Positions 1 through 8,315 of a stretch of DNA of 64,000 nucleotides are shown here, one piece after another. The notes under the pieces are model-generated. The model searched no databases, was not told the DNA's origin, and saw only the letters and a program-made list of their open reading frames with translations. Source of the DNA: Candidatus Neomicrothrix sp. UBA814 (GTDB lineage Bacteria > Actinomycetota > Acidimicrobiia > Acidimicrobiales > Poriferisodalaceae); the NCBI GenBank assembly GCA_002296525.1, contig DBIA01000009.1, positions 13,382 to 77,381 of the forward strand, read 5' to 3'. A program made the position numbers and the translations under genes. Position 1 is the stretch's first letter. Every line of letters begins with the position of its first letter.

Positions 1-296
1 ACGACACATCACTTATTTCAGCGCCAGACATCGACCCAGACGGAACACATGTGTTCGTTGAAGCACTCGAACCCGGAGACGCCCTATGTTTCGATTTCCG
101 AACCTTGCACGGTACAACAGCGGCGGAAATAAAAAGTCGCCGCCGCGCTTTCTCGACACGATGGATGGGCGACGACGTCCGGTACCTTGAACGTCAAGGT
201 GAAACCTCCCCACCGCTACAAAACCTAGGTCTCCAGTCAGGCGACGTAATGCGCGACGACTTGTTTCCCGTACTCTGGCACCCACCCCACGATTGA
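1..296 (+). CDS. Phytanoyl-CoA dioxygenase-like protein, 3' fragment
   Basis: The reading frame is open from base 3 and runs off the left edge, so only about 97 C-terminal residues are present. The visible part carries a double-stranded beta-helix signature of Fe(II)/2-oxoglutarate oxygenases of the PhyH type: PGDALCFDFRTLHGTT, whose His would be the distal iron ligand, followed by RRAFSTRWMGDDVRY, whose Arg is placed to bind 2-oxoglutarate. The HxD half of the metal site must lie upstream. The stop (294-296) is close to the following acyl-CoA dehydrogenase gene on the same strand, suggesting co-transcription. The substrate cannot be told. A GTG at 51 is internal and not a credible start. Confidence 0.75.
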   Translation, partial: DTSLISAPDIDPDGTHVFVEALEPGDALCFDFRTLHGTTAAEIKSRRRAFSTRWMGDDVRYLERQGETSPPLQNLGLQSGDVMRDDLFPVLWHPPHD

Positions 297-310
297 GGAA
301 TACTCACCAA

Positions 311-1483
311 ATGGACTCGATCAAAACACCCGAGCGCATGGAGTTAGTAGAACGTGTCGCCGCCCTCGGGCCTCATTTCGCCAAACGCGCAGCCGAATAT
401 GACAGAAACGCATCGTTTCCCGCAGAAAATTGGAACGACCTCACCAACGAGGGATTCCTCGGGCTTTGCGCACCCCTAGACGTAGGAGGGTTAGGCGGAG
501 ACTTTGTTGCCTACGCGTTAGTAAGTGAAGAAATCGGCCGACATTGCGCCACCACAGCTCTTACCTTCAATATGCACACCGCAACGGCCTTACTAGCCGG
601 GTGGATAGCCGACCAGCTCGGTATGGATAACGAACAACAAAGCCACCTCGACCGGGTTCGACCACAACTGTGGAACGGGATGTGTCATCAGGGCATCATC
701 CACAGCCAACCTTTTTCAGAAGGACGTACACCTGGCAGCGGCCAACCAATCGGAACAACAGCAGTGCCCGTAGAAGGGGGCTACAAAGTCACCGGTAAGA
801 AAATTTTTGCATCACTTAGCGGCATAGCAAATATCCATAACGTCGTCGCCTTAGTAGACGGAGATCCCCGAGTTCGCTTGTTAGGTGTACCGGCCGACGC
901 AGAAGGTGCGTCGATCGAAGGTGACTGGGATCCGCTTGGGATGCGAGGAACCGACTCACGTGACCTCATCCTCACAGAGGCATTCGTCCCTGACGACCAT
1001 GAGGTACTTCCCCCGGGTGTTTTCGACGCAATGGTGCAACGATTCCCCTATTTCTACATGACCCTAAGCTTCTCCTACCTGGGCCTAATGCGAGCCATTT
1101 TGGACTTCACTGGCGAATATCTCAGAGGCGAACATGGAGTTGCTTCACGACGTGACAACCATGTCAAACAAGCAGGTTGGGCCGAGATGCAAATGATTTA
1201 CGACAAGGCCCAGTCGTTGATGTACAGGGTGCTAACCGAGGCTGCAGTCGACCCCAGCAAAGCAGCGCTACGCCGTGCCTGGAGCACGATGGTCGCCATC
1301 ATGGAAGGCGCACCAGAGATGGCGTCTCTGGCTATCCGAGTGTGCGGCGGCCGATCAATGCTCCGACCGAACAAACTCGAACAGCACTACCGCGATGCGC
1401 GCTGCGGAGCGACAATGCTGCCCTGGAGTGTCGAAGTATGCCTTGACCGCCTCGGTCGATACGACCTTTATCCCGACAACTAA
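311..1483 (+). CDS. Acyl-CoA dehydrogenase family protein
   Basis: This FAD-dependent acyl-CoA dehydrogenase has about 390 residues, the usual family length. The N-terminal helical domain (EIGRHCATTALTFNMHTA), the middle beta domain (YKVTGKKIFASLSGIAN, then DPLGMRGTDSRDL) and the C-terminal helical bundle ending near YRDARCGATMLPWSVE are all present. It would oxidise an acyl-CoA to the enoyl-CoA in the cytoplasm. An in-frame TTG at 293 overlaps the previous stop; I prefer the ATG at 311. The next gene is methylmalonate-semialdehyde dehydrogenase, so an isobutyryl-CoA-type step in valine breakdown is plausible, but the sequence does not fix chain length. Confidence 0.85.
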   Translation: MDSIKTPERMELVERVAALGPHFAKRAAEYDRNASFPAENWNDLTNEGFLGLCAPLDVGGLGGDFVAYALVSEEIGRHCATTALTFNMHTATALLAGWIADQLGMDNEQQSHLDRVRPQLWNGMCHQGIIHSQPFSEGRTPGSGQPIGTTAVPVEGGYKVTGKKIFASLSGIANIHNVVALVDGDPRVRLLGVPADAEGASIEGDWDPLGMRGTDSRDLILTEAFVPDDHEVLPPGVFDAMVQRFPYFYMTLSFSYLGLMRAILDFTGEYLRGEHGVASRRDNHVKQAGWAEMQMIYDKAQSLMYRVLTEAAVDPSKAALRRAWSTMVAIMEGAPEMASLAIRVCGGRSMLRPNKLEQHYRDARCGATMLPWSVEVCLDRLGRYDLYPDN

Positions 1484-1519
1484 CAGACCGTCACTTTAAA
1501 GGCCACCACCTCTGAGCAT

Positions 1520-1525
1520 TAGAGT
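1520..1525 (+). promoter_or_regulatory. Candidate -10 box of mmsA (leaderless)
   Basis: TAGAGT matches the actinobacterial TANNNT -10 consensus and ends 6 nt before the GTG start at 1532. No Shine-Dalgarno sequence is present. Transcription would start on or next to the start codon. Confidence 0.45.
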
Positions 1526-1531
1526 AAGACT

Positions 1532-3019
1532 GTGCGACGAATTCAACATTTCATTGATGGCCAGCACACCGCTGGAATCAGTGGTCGTGTCGGCGACGTG
1601 TACGACCCGGCAACTGGAAAAGTTCAAGCTCAGGTCGATTTAGCCTCAGGATCTGAGGTGGACCAAGCAGTTGCTTCCGCGACCAAAGCAGCGATCGGGT
1701 GGTCTGAGAGTTCCCTTACTCAACGAACTCAGATCATGTTTCGCTTCCGAGAACTATTGGCCTCCCGCACAGATGAGCTTGCCAAAGTCATTAGCAGCGA
1801 GCACGGAAAAGTTGTGTCAGACGCAGCGGGCGAAGTTGCACGCGGTCTGGAAAATGTTGAATTTGCCTGTGGGATAGCTCACCACCTCAAAGGCGAAATT
1901 AATGAACAAGTGTCTGATGGCATTGAGGTATACAGCTTGCGACAACCACTCGGAGTTGTCGCAGGAATAACGCCGTTCAATTTCCCCGCCATGGTGCCCG
2001 CGTGGATGTTTGCTACAGCAATCGCATGCGGAAACACCTTCATCTGCAAACCATCGGAGCGTGACCCATCAGCAGCGATGCTGATCGCTGAATGGTTGAT
2101 CGAAGCTGGCCTCCCACCCGGAGTGTTTTCGGTTCTCAATGGCGACAAAGAAGCTGTGGACGCGCTGATCGATCACGAAAACGTTGCCGCTATCAGCTTC
2201 GTTGGGTCGACCCCCATAGCGAGCTACGTCCATGAGCGAGCCACTAAAGCCGGTAAGAGAGTTCAGGCATTAGGCGGAGCTAAAAATCACATGCTGGTGC
2301 TACCCGACGCCGATATCGACATGGCAGCGGACGCCGCAGTGAGCGCAGCGTACGGGTCCGCAGGTGAGCGATGCATGGCAGTAAGCGCACTTGTTGCGGT
2401 CGGATCAGTCGCAGACGAGCTCGTGCAGGCAATCGCCAACAGAATTCCGGCAGTCAAGGTCGGACCCGGAAACGAGCCTGAGGCAGAAATGGGTCCACTG
2501 ATCACACAAGAACACCGTGACCGGGTAGCCGGCTATGTCGAAAGAGCCCAAAAAGCAGGAGCTGTTGCCGTAGTAGATGGAGCCGCAGCTGATCTTCCCT
2601 CCGACGGATTCTTTTATGGACCAACGCTGCTAGACGAAGTCACCTCCGACATGGAGTGCTACCAAGACGAAATCTTTGGACCGGTATTGAGTGTTGTTCG
2701 AGTCGACACATTCCGCGAGGCGATTGATTTGATCAACTCGAATCCTTTCGGAAATGGAACTGCGATTTTTACGCGTGACGGCGGAGCCGCCCGCCAGTTC
2801 CAACACGAAGTGCAAGTAGGAATGGTCGGAATCAACGTTCCGATCCCAGTACCAGTCGCCTACCACTCATTTGGCGGATGGAAAGCATCTCTATTCGGAG
2901 ACACACACATGTACGGACCCGAAGGAGTGCGCTTTTATACCAGAGCAAAAGCGATCACCGCCCGCTGGCCCGACCCGACCTCCAGCCAAGTTGATCTAGG
3001 GTTCCCACAAAATCAGTGA
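1532..3019 (+). CDS. mmsA: CoA-acylating methylmalonate-semialdehyde dehydrogenase
   Basis: This 495-residue aldehyde dehydrogenase superfamily enzyme matches the MmsA branch. The family converts (methyl)malonate semialdehyde plus CoA and NAD to propionyl-CoA or acetyl-CoA with loss of CO2, as the last step of valine and myo-inositol breakdown. Visible marks are FNFPAMVPAWMFATAIACG, KPSERDPS in the cofactor region and the catalytic Cys in YGSAGERCMA, plus FGPVLSVVR and the MmsA-like end HSFGGWKASLFGD. The GTG start lies 6 nt after a TANNNT box and has no ribosome-binding site, so it looks leaderless. Product propionyl-CoA would feed the PccB carboxylase encoded at 45.1 kb. Confidence 0.92.
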   Translation: MRRIQHFIDGQHTAGISGRVGDVYDPATGKVQAQVDLASGSEVDQAVASATKAAIGWSESSLTQRTQIMFRFRELLASRTDELAKVISSEHGKVVSDAAGEVARGLENVEFACGIAHHLKGEINEQVSDGIEVYSLRQPLGVVAGITPFNFPAMVPAWMFATAIACGNTFICKPSERDPSAAMLIAEWLIEAGLPPGVFSVLNGDKEAVDALIDHENVAAISFVGSTPIASYVHERATKAGKRVQALGGAKNHMLVLPDADIDMAADAAVSAAYGSAGERCMAVSALVAVGSVADELVQAIANRIPAVKVGPGNEPEAEMGPLITQEHRDRVAGYVERAQKAGAVAVVDGAAADLPSDGFFYGPTLLDEVTSDMECYQDEIFGPVLSVVRVDTFREAIDLINSNPFGNGTAIFTRDGGAARQFQHEVQVGMVGINVPIPVPVAYHSFGGWKASLFGDTHMYGPEGVRFYTRAKAITARWPDPTSSQVDLGFPQNQ

Positions 3020-3026
3020 TCGAGAC

Positions 3027-4178
3027 TTACTCGCAACGTAAAACGTGCACCACGCAGACAGCGCCTATCCCAACCATGTGGGCCATTCCAACCCGAGCTT
3101 CGGGTTGCTGCCGATCACCGGCCTCTCCCCGTAACTGAGACACGATTTCAGCGATCTGACCTACACCAGTGGGGCCAATCGGATGTCCCATAGCCAGAAG
3201 CCCCCCCGAAGGACTGAAAGCGCAGCTACCACCAATGTCGAAGTCTCCCGACTCGACACGAGATGCTGCTTCACCTGGCTTGCACAGACCCAATGCTTCC
3301 GCGTACAACAATTCCTCAATCGCAAAAGCGTCATGAACCTCAAGGACATCAATGTCTGACGGATCCACGTTCGCTTCCTCGAACGCAGCCATCCCAGTCT
3401 CAGCAGTCAAAGCGGCGTCAATACCGACACCTTCCCCATACAGACCCTCGGTTCTAGTAACCGACGAAAGAACCTGAACAGCTCGAGACCGGTCAAGGTT
3501 TAAGCGCTTAATCCCATCTTCTGATGCCACGATAACCGCGGCAGCCCCTTCACCAACCGGACAGCATTGAAGTCTCGTCAACGAACCAGAAATAGGTTCG
3601 GAAAGAATTTCCTCCAGGGTTCGAACCTTCTGGCGTTGCGCAAAAGGATTGAGAGATCCGTTCCTATGATTCTTTAACGCGACACGTGCAACCTGCTCAT
3701 CACTGACCCCATGTAAATCCATGTACTCAGAAGCCAACAATGCGAAGTGGGTGAACGGCACAATAGACCCACCTTCAAGGTTTGGAATTCCAGCTTGACC
3801 CGGCGCTGCACCTAGACCCCCCCGGGGTTTATCAACGCCCAAAGCTAAGACAACGTCGGATCTCCCCGAAGCAACTTCAAGGCACGCCTGAGCTACCGCA
3901 GATGACCCTGAAGCTGACGCATTCTCAACTTGGGTCATGGCGATGCCGGTAGCCCCTAGTCGGCTCAGCATGATCCGACTAGACCCCATACCCAATAAAG
4001 CAGTTCCGGTATACGCAGCCTCGATATCAGGCCACATGACGCCCGCGTCTACCAAAGCAGCCCGGACCGCAGTTATTCCTAAGTCCACATACGTGGTCTC
4101 ACTTCGGCGTTGATAAGGATGCAGACCTGTCCCAACCACAAACACAGGTCTGTCTGACAACAAACTGCGACTGCTCAT
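3027..4178 (-). CDS. SCP-x-type thiolase-fold protein lacking the nucleophilic Cys
   Basis: This 383-residue thiolase-superfamily protein is of the lipid-transfer/SCP-x subgroup. It has the HDAF motif (EVHDAFAIEELLYAE) and GHPIGPTG near the C terminus. At the position where thiolases have the nucleophilic Cys (NACATGSS type) it reads ENASASGSS, so residue 88 is Ser. It is translationally coupled to a DUF35 protein (ATGA overlap, 4175-4178). In steroid side-chain catabolism such pairs (Ltp2 with ChsH2) act as retro-aldolases rather than thiolases, and I infer a comparable retro-aldol or acyl-transfer role here. The substrate is unknown. Confidence 0.8.
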   Translation of the reverse strand: MSSRSLLSDRPVFVVGTGLHPYQRRSETTYVDLGITAVRAALVDAGVMWPDIEAAYTGTALLGMGSSRIMLSRLGATGIAMTQVENASASGSSAVAQACLEVASGRSDVVLALGVDKPRGGLGAAPGQAGIPNLEGGSIVPFTHFALLASEYMDLHGVSDEQVARVALKNHRNGSLNPFAQRQKVRTLEEILSEPISGSLTRLQCCPVGEGAAAVIVASEDGIKRLNLDRSRAVQVLSSVTRTEGLYGEGVGIDAALTAETGMAAFEEANVDPSDIDVLEVHDAFAIEELLYAEALGLCKPGEAASRVESGDFDIGGSCAFSPSGGLLAMGHPIGPTGVGQIAEIVSQLRGEAGDRQQPEARVGMAHMVGIGAVCVVHVLRCE

Positions 4179-4567
4179 GTCACTACCTGAAAATGTAAAT
4201 CGACGACCGGGTTTCCATCGTTATCTTCACCATCCACGAGCACCCCTATAACGGAATCACCGACAGCAACTGCCTCACCTTCAACAATGGCTTTCAACAC
4301 GGGGCCGGCGACCAACTCAACTACCCCAACCGTAAAAGGGGTAGATGGTGACGGATGATGGTGACGATGAACCGTTGCTACCGCTCGAACTGAGCCCTTC
4401 GCTTCAAGCTCAAATTCATCAAGTTCTGTCGCTAACGCGCCACATTTTTCACATCCATAGGGATCAGGCGGAAATGCAATCCGGAGACAAATCGCGCACC
4501 GATGTCCCACCATTACAGGGGGATCTGTCATCTTCAACAGCTGCGGGTGTCTTGGTTGACTAGTCAT
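4175..4567 (-). CDS. DUF35 OB-fold/zinc-ribbon acyl-CoA-associated protein
   Basis: This 130-residue protein has an N-terminal rubredoxin-like zinc ribbon, with Cys pairs in CAICLR and CEKCG, followed by an OB-fold (residues about 50-130, AVGDSVIGVLVDG). This is the DUF35 arrangement. DUF35 proteins bind acyl-CoA and form complexes with thiolase-like or hydratase partners, and in sterol degradation ChsH2 stabilises the Ltp2 aldolase. The stop overlaps the start of the thiolase-like gene by 4 nt, so an obligate partnership is likely. The ATG at 4567 is the first start in frame. Confidence 0.85.
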   Translation of the reverse strand: MTSQPRHPQLLKMTDPPVMVGHRCAICLRIAFPPDPYGCEKCGALATELDEFELEAKGSVRAVATVHRHHHPSPSTPFTVGVVELVAGPVLKAIVEGEAVAVGDSVIGVLVDGEDNDGNPVVDLHFQVVT

Positions 4568-4592
4568 AAAGATCGAAGGTAAGTAACGGTAG

Positions 4593-4898
4593 TCAAGATA
4601 GAAGGCGCACTGCTGCAGTCACTGCGGCCGCGCCCACAACCACCGCAAACATCGGAACCCGTTTCCAACTCAGTACCGCGGCCACTACGATTCCCGCCAC
4701 CCGGGCGTCAACCACCAACTCGCCACGAGTGCTTAATGTTTGCAACGCTGTCACCGCACACAAAATCGACAACGGCACCATCGCCAGCACCTGTCTAGAA
4801 CGATGTCCCAAACGATCGGGATCAACCAGCGCCATCCCAAGAGCTCTCTGACCGTAAACCCCGACAGCTAGGACTGCCACCACACCCCAAGTGAGCAT
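4593..4898 (-). CDS. AzlD-family branched-chain amino acid exporter subunit
   Basis: The frame is open much further upstream, but the ATG at 4898 gives 101 residues, the normal AzlD length, and overlaps the TAA of azlC by 1 nt (TAATG). The protein has about four hydrophobic segments (MLTWGVVAVLAVGVYGQRAL, then VLAMVPLSILCAVTAL, then ARVAGIVVAAVLSW, then MFAVVVGAAAVTAAV). AzlD is the small membrane partner of AzlC, and AzlCD pairs export branched-chain amino acids or related compounds. The weak sequence conservation of the family limits substrate assignment. Confidence 0.8.
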   Translation of the reverse strand: MLTWGVVAVLAVGVYGQRALGMALVDPDRLGHRSRQVLAMVPLSILCAVTALQTLSTRGELVVDARVAGIVVAAVLSWKRVPMFAVVVGAAAVTAAVRLLS

Positions 4899-5578
4899 TA
4901 GGCCCGCTCCCCATTTCGGTTTCGCAGAGCCAACAGGGCCGGAAGCGCTGCCACTAAGAACGGCAAACCCCCCTGTAACACTTCGACCAATGCCAACGCG
5001 ATGCCCGCGCCCAATATTGCGATCAGACGAGCATTGGTTGTTGTCAATTGCGGACGAATAATCGCAATAAATAAAGCTGGGAACATAGCGTCCATCCCCA
5101 GAGCTTTTGGGTTCGAAACCCAATCACCGATCACCACTCCGAGCGAAGCTCCCAACCACCAAGGCAAAACAAGCCACAGTGACATCGCGACGTAGACCCT
5201 GCGAACATCTGTGTCCTTTTGCTCCCTATTCGCCAAGGCAATATTGGGATCAAATGCAGCGAATGCAGCCACAGCACGCTTCCATCTCTCAGGCCATAAG
5301 CGAGGCGCTAACGCCGCAGCCAAAACACCGAAACGCGTCGCAGTTAAACACCCGGCCACGACCCCTGCAGTCGCACTCCCGCCAGCGGCAGTTACCGCTG
5401 CATACGCCAAGGTCGCAGTCGCAGAATTCACCAGCAGCGTTGCGGCGACAATTATCCACGGAGGGGTACCTGCAGTGCTGTGAACTAGTGACACCGTAAT
5501 TGCGACAGTGAAATAGGTGAACGCAATGGTCCACGCTTCGCCCAAAGTTAAAGACGTTCCAGTAGGTATTTGACGCAC
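4898..5578 (-). CDS. AzlC-family permease
   Basis: With the GTG at 5578 (a TTG at 5584 is equally possible) this is a 226-residue polytopic membrane protein, matching AzlC size. Hydrophobic segments alternate with the AzlC-like patch AFAAFDPNIALANRE and end in VAALPALLALRNRN. The frame stays open to 5815, but the extra 79 residues are hydrophilic, overlap the divergent gene at 5630 and do not look like AzlC, so I exclude them. It forms an exporter with the AzlD subunit immediately downstream. The following DUF35 and thiolase-like genes lie on the same strand within 25 nt and may share the transcript. Confidence 0.75.
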   Translation of the reverse strand: MRQIPTGTSLTLGEAWTIAFTYFTVAITVSLVHSTAGTPPWIIVAATLLVNSATATLAYAAVTAAGGSATAGVVAGCLTATRFGVLAAALAPRLWPERWKRAVAAFAAFDPNIALANREQKDTDVRRVYVAMSLWLVLPWWLGASLGVVIGDWVSNPKALGMDAMFPALFIAIIRPQLTTTNARLIAILGAGIALALVEVLQGGLPFLVAALPALLALRNRNGERA

Positions 5579-5616
5579 TGGCAAATCATGCCAGCCCAAG
5601 CGCAGTGCGTTCTCGC

Positions 5617-5622
5617 TAGTTT
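5617..5622 (+). promoter_or_regulatory. Candidate -10 box of the 5630 gene (leaderless)
   Basis: TAGTTT ends 7 nt before the ATG at 5630. It is the main reason to choose that start over the TTG at 5570. Confidence 0.4.
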
Positions 5623-5629
5623 GGTGGAT

Positions 5630-6115
5630 ATGGCTGATGTGTCCGATATTGCCGAGTGGTGTTCGCAGCGCGGCTATCAACAAGCGACACTCAGAACCCG
5701 ACGACCAAATTTGTGTGCCGCCCTGCGTGAGGCGGGAATTGAGATCGTCGACGGCCCTTCGAGTCTTGTCCTGTGGCTTGACGACGAAATCTGTTTTTCT
5801 GCCCCATGGACCCAAAGCTCAAGTGGGGGAGAGGTGTTGATCGAAGCATCTCTCCCCATGACAAGAGGTGTTCACGCACTAGCAGTTGAGACCGACAGAG
5901 CAGTGATCTTGAGCGCAGACGGTAATGGATATCGACGCATCGAATTCACCGAAGGTCAAATGGCCGCAGTTGATATCAAACCGCTGACAACGAACACCAT
6001 TGATGAGTCGGCGAGACAAGCAGGTTTTACCTTGATCGATAGATGGGTGGACTGGTCGATGGATCCACCGCTGCACAGTGACCCATGTCACTTGTCACTA
6101 TTCCGTAACGTTTAA
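5630..6115 (+). CDS. Unrecognised 161-residue protein
   Basis: I do not recognise this protein. It is soluble and acidic, with no signal peptide or membrane segment. It has a helical start (MADVSDIAEWCSQRGYQQA), a beta-rich middle (PSSLVLWLDDEICFS, GVHALAVETDRAVILS) and a C terminus (GFTLIDRWVDW then HSDPCHLSLFR). That ending resembles the last strand of some class I SAM-dependent methyltransferases, but no SAM-binding glycine motif is present, so a methyltransferase remnant is only a thought. The ATG at 5630 is supported by a TANNNT box 7 nt upstream. The gene is divergent from azlC and followed 60 nt later by the lipoprotein gene. Confidence 0.6.
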   Translation: MADVSDIAEWCSQRGYQQATLRTRRPNLCAALREAGIEIVDGPSSLVLWLDDEICFSAPWTQSSSGGEVLIEASLPMTRGVHALAVETDRAVILSADGNGYRRIEFTEGQMAAVDIKPLTTNTIDESARQAGFTLIDRWVDWSMDPPLHSDPCHLSLFRNV

Positions 6116-6175
6116 CAGGGAACCAAAATGCTCAGCTGGCCGTTGTAAAGCAAAGGCCGAGGATATGGAGGACAC

Positions 6176-8218
6176 GTGCGTCGGATTTGGGCAGCTGTCA
6201 CTTGTTCAATACTGCTGAGTGCCTGCGCACCCGACAACGCCGGAGATCACTACCCCGATCGACGAGCTGACCTTTCATCTGCTCAGCTGCAATTGGCGGC
6301 GTCCCTCACTCCATTCACTTCATGTGAACCATTTCTCAAACATGTCAAAGCTAACGCATTAGCAATGGTTGGACCGTGGGGTCTAGAAGGCCAGGCCTAT
6401 CCGGAAATACTGGAGTCCTCAGACATGGCGGAGGCTGCGACGGACACGGCGATGAAGTCCGCAGACCCGGTCCCAGACGTTGACTACAGCTCCACAAACA
6501 CCCAGGAGGTCGGCGTAGACGAGCCGGACATAGTCAAGACCGATGGCAAACGAATCGTTGCCATCATTGACTCCGAACTTCAGGTCGTTGACGCTACGGG
6601 TGACCGTCTTCGCTCACTAGGGCAAGTTCGTTTTGAAGATTTCTGGCCCCAAGAAATGTTCCTGAGCGGAGACAAGGTCACCATTTTCGGCCAAATGCAC
6701 AACAATCCGAGCATCGTCCGAAGATCTGGGAACTTTTACGGGCCTTGGAGCCCAATCACCACGATCATGAGCGTTGACATTGGTCAAGAGCGCCCGCGCA
6801 TCACCCGTCAACTACATCTTGATGGGGCATATATCAGTAGCCGACTTGTCGATAACACCGCCCGCATTGTGTTGCAGAGCCGACCTACCGGTTTGGAATG
6901 GTCATACCCCGAGGGATCAGGGTTAAGAGCGGAACGACGCGCAGAAGAAGAGAATCGAAAAATCATTAGGCAGTCCACCATCGATAATTGGGTGCCTTGG
7001 TTCGTCCTCGAGAACGGCCGTGGCGAGCTAGTGCAAGAGGGAACTCTCACAACATGCAATCGGATCTACCACCCGACTTCCAACAGTGGGCTTCGCATGC
7101 TCAATGTCGTGACCATCGATCTCGAAACTGAACTATCTCCCCACGAGCACACCACCTCGGTGCTGGCAGATGGGCAAACGGTTTATTCGTCAACAACAAG
7201 CATGTACGTCGCAACTACCGAATGGGTTGACCGACGGTTCGATGATGTTTGGAATACCGACTCAGCCGAACGACCGCCGGTTATGACCCGAATCCACAAA
7301 TTTGATATCAGTGATCCAATCCACACCCGTTATCGCAACTCAGGGCAAGTCATCGGCACTGTTCTCAATCAATACTCAATGTCAGAACACAACGGGTACT
7401 TCCGAGTAGCCACCACTGATCACCAATGGTGGTCTCCCGACGGTAACGCCAACAGCGAAAGCTATTTGACGGTCCTCAAAGACACTGACGACGGACTTAC
7501 CGAAGTAGGTCGCATCGGAAATCTAGGCAAAGGAGAGCGCATATATGCGGTCCGATTTCTAAATGATCTAGCAACGGTTGTCACATTTCGCCAGACCGAC
7601 CCTTTGTACACGATCGACCTCTCACAACCTGAACAACCACGTCTGCTCGGAGAACTAAAAATTTTGGGCTACTCGGCGTATCTTCATCCCGTTGGAAACT
7701 CATTACTGCTCGGGGTGGGACAAGATGCCCTTGAAACCGGGCAAACAACAGGCACACAAGTCTCACTATTTGACATCAGTGACCTTTCGCAGCCTAAACG
7801 CGTCGACCAGTGGCAACTGCCTGGAGCCAGTAGCGAAGTTGAGTTCAACGCCCGAGCCTTCTTGCATTGGACCGCCGAAAATCTTTTTGTTCTTCCCCTA
7901 GCAACCCATCGAATCGACGACGCTACAAGTGAGCCGTTCGTAGGGGCCGTTGCGTTGGAATTGAATGACAACAAGCTGAGAGAACGCGGACGTATTACTC
8001 ACCTAAAGAAACCACCTCAACGAAATTGTGAAACGTGGCTAGAAGACACCGAAGATGAAACGGAAATCGAACGACAATATTGCTGGGTCAATTTTGATTG
8101 GAGAGCAAACATTCAGCGATCGCTTGTGATCGGCGAAAAAATTTATTCATTATCTTCTTTGGGGATACTGACCAGCGAAATCGGATCCCTCCAACCGCTA
8201 TCTTTCCTCGATTTCTAG
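6176..8218 (+). CDS. Secreted beta-propeller lipoprotein (PF09826 type)
   Basis: This 680-residue protein has a lipoprotein signal peptide (IWAAVTCSILLSAC, lipid-modified Cys about residue 17). The motif STNTQEVGVDEPDIVKTDGK near residue 110 is the hallmark of the secreted C-terminal beta-propeller family PF09826. Repeated blades then follow (for example VRFLNDLATVVTFRQTDPLY, and ELKILGYSAYLHPVGNSLLL with GVGQDALETG). The family is exported and surface-anchored; its biochemical function is not established. The GTG start has a strong ribosome-binding site (GGAGG, 4 nt spacing). It is probably monocistronic. Confidence 0.85.
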   Translation: MRRIWAAVTCSILLSACAPDNAGDHYPDRRADLSSAQLQLAASLTPFTSCEPFLKHVKANALAMVGPWGLEGQAYPEILESSDMAEAATDTAMKSADPVPDVDYSSTNTQEVGVDEPDIVKTDGKRIVAIIDSELQVVDATGDRLRSLGQVRFEDFWPQEMFLSGDKVTIFGQMHNNPSIVRRSGNFYGPWSPITTIMSVDIGQERPRITRQLHLDGAYISSRLVDNTARIVLQSRPTGLEWSYPEGSGLRAERRAEEENRKIIRQSTIDNWVPWFVLENGRGELVQEGTLTTCNRIYHPTSNSGLRMLNVVTIDLETELSPHEHTTSVLADGQTVYSSTTSMYVATTEWVDRRFDDVWNTDSAERPPVMTRIHKFDISDPIHTRYRNSGQVIGTVLNQYSMSEHNGYFRVATTDHQWWSPDGNANSESYLTVLKDTDDGLTEVGRIGNLGKGERIYAVRFLNDLATVVTFRQTDPLYTIDLSQPEQPRLLGELKILGYSAYLHPVGNSLLLGVGQDALETGQTTGTQVSLFDISDLSQPKRVDQWQLPGASSEVEFNARAFLHWTAENLFVLPLATHRIDDATSEPFVGAVALELNDNKLRERGRITHLKKPPQRNCETWLEDTEDETEIERQYCWVNFDWRANIQRSLVIGEKIYSLSSLGILTSEIGSLQPLSFLDF

Positions 8219-8315
8219 GTCAACCCTGTGCCGTATCGATCCCCGCTGATAACGAAAAGTGAATGAGTGCGTCACTTAATTGTTCATAGCCTGCCCGGTA
8301 GGCAATAGTGGTGTC

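Noticed and set aside
5107..5499. 130-codon plus-strand frame within azlC
   Set aside because: It lies inside a polytopic membrane protein gene on the other strand and has a low-complexity, Gln/Ser/Pro-rich translation.
5579..5815. N-terminal extension of AzlC
   Set aside because: It overlaps the divergent 5630 gene, is hydrophilic, and makes the protein longer than the family.
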